Positions 63,439 through 64,000 of a stretch of DNA of 64,000 nt are shown in pieces. Below the pieces are notes generated by a model that was given only the letters and a program-made list of their open reading frames with translations, was not told where the DNA came from and made no database searches. This stretch comes from Microthrixaceae bacterium (lineage in GTDB: Bacteria; Actinomycetota; Acidimicrobiia; Acidimicrobiales; Microtrichaceae), in the NCBI GenBank assembly GCA_027493675.1, contig JAOSKI010000012.1:229428-293427 (forward strand). The letters are read 5' to 3'. Numbering within the stretch: position 1 is the first letter of the stretch; each line of letters opens with the position of its first letter. The position numbers were made by a program, and so were the translations under genes.

Positions 63439-63474
63439 AAAAATATCGCGTCAGGAGTCGTGCCCGACGCGATA
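63439..63474 (-). terminator. Intrinsic terminator of atpC
   Basis: TATCGCGTC (63444-63452) pairs with GACGCGATA (63466-63474); the minus strand continues with a T run. It lies 36 bases after the atpC stop, so mreB has its own promoter. Confidence 0.82.
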
Positions 63475-63509
63475 CCCTGTGCACAGCGATCAGCGGCCCC
63501 TCACGAGGC

Positions 63510-63959
63510 TCACCCGTTGTCTTCCTCCAGCGAGCGGATGCGCTGCCCTGGTCGGTCCCCGGTGCGGCTGCGGATCTTCGCCGCGATTTCGGCGCGGCGC
63601 AGTTCCTGCACGATCTGGGCGCGCTGCGCGCCGCCCACGCCTTCCTCCATGAGCTGGCGGGCGCGGTCGCGCGCGGCCTGGATCTGGTCCATGTCCAGCT
63701 CGAAGACGGACTCGGCATCATCGGCCAGCACGACCACTTTGTGCGGGCGCACGTCCACCACGCCGCCGTAGACGACGAAACTCACCACGTCTTCGCCTTC
63801 AACGATGCGCAGCTCACCGAACGCCAGCGTGGTCAGCAGCGGGGTATGGTTGGGCAGCACGCCCAGCTCGCCCTCGCTGCCGGGGATGATGACCATATCC
63901 GCCGACTCGGTGTGGTAAAGCTGGCGCACGCGCGAAACAACTTCGACCTCTATCGGCAT
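63510..63959 (-). CDS. atpC: ATP synthase epsilon subunit
   Basis: F1 subunit that couples the rotor to catalysis and inhibits reverse action. VEVVSRVRQLYHTESADMVI then PGSEGELGVLPNHTPLLTTL is the beta-sandwich domain; AARDRARQLMEEGVGG is the C-terminal helical hairpin. 149 residues with a charged end, intact. A GAGGAG site precedes ATG 63959. The rest of the atp operon (atpD etc.) should lie beyond the window edge. Confidence 0.95.
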   Translation of the reverse strand: MPIEVEVVSRVRQLYHTESADMVIIPGSEGELGVLPNHTPLLTTLAFGELRIVEGEDVVSFVVYGGVVDVRPHKVVVLADDAESVFELDMDQIQAARDRARQLMEEGVGGAQRAQIVQELRRAEIAAKIRSRTGDRPGQRIRSLEEDNG

Positions 63960-64000
63960 ACTCTCACTCCTCAGCTTGCAGCCAGCCTGCTAGTCCTGCT

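Overview
The window is high-GC bacterial DNA from a raw or lightly polished assembly. It appears to join two unrelated organisms. From 1 to about 55.4 kb the gene order XerC, WhiG-type sigma factor, M23, rpsB-tsf-pyrH-frr-cdsA-dxr-rseP-ispG-proS, rimP-nusA-infB-rbfA-truB-ribF, rpsO-pnp-M16 peptidase is the standard actinobacterial arrangement. The proteins, the DUF222-HNH gene and the MazE/VapB families fit an actinomycetote, probably Acidimicrobiia-like (inference). From about 55.4 kb to the end the content is flotillin, a two-domain M23 protein, a family-5 solute-binding protein, two ferredoxins, superoxide dismutase, MreB and ATP synthase epsilon. Intergenic DNA there is more AT-rich with T-tailed terminators, which suggests Chloroflexota (Anaerolineae-like). 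The join is most simply an assembly chimera.

Most long genes carry one or more single-base frameshifts, usually one base missing from (sometimes added to) a run of G or C. The protein family continues in the new frame across each break, so I give whole-gene coordinates and name the break points. I treat these as sequencing error, not gene death, unless domain parts are missing.

Region by region: 1-30.4 kb is housekeeping (translation, UMP kinase, phospholipid and isoprenoid synthesis, RNA processing and decay), with an attenuator-like leader before rimP-nusA-infB and a perfect 23-bp hairpin between an MFS gene and serB. At 30.45 kb lies tRNA-Val(CAC). Its 3' half and downstream flank are repeated at 38.09 kb, framing a 7.7-kb island. 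The island holds an excisionase-like gene, a wrecked tyrosine integrase, a VapBC pair, MazEF, an AbrB-VapC pair, a dienelactone hydrolase, and two divergent copies of a small two-gene module that looks like a toxin-antitoxin system I do not recognise. Just outside are a Phd-VapC pair, a DUF222-HNH nuclease and another VapBC pair, giving seven toxin-antitoxin-like loci in about 10 kb. A truncated relative of the island VapC lies at 47.5 kb.

41.9-55.4 kb carries a tandem MarR-like regulator, an anchored protein overlapping a PrsW protease, a CPBP protease, a DUF2252 protein, PPK2, a cation/proton antiporter, a SulP transporter, a sulfatase and a DUF389 protein. 55.9-64 kb is the Chloroflexota-like block, where sodA, both ferredoxin genes, mreB and atpC all read leftward and several have recognisable intrinsic terminators.
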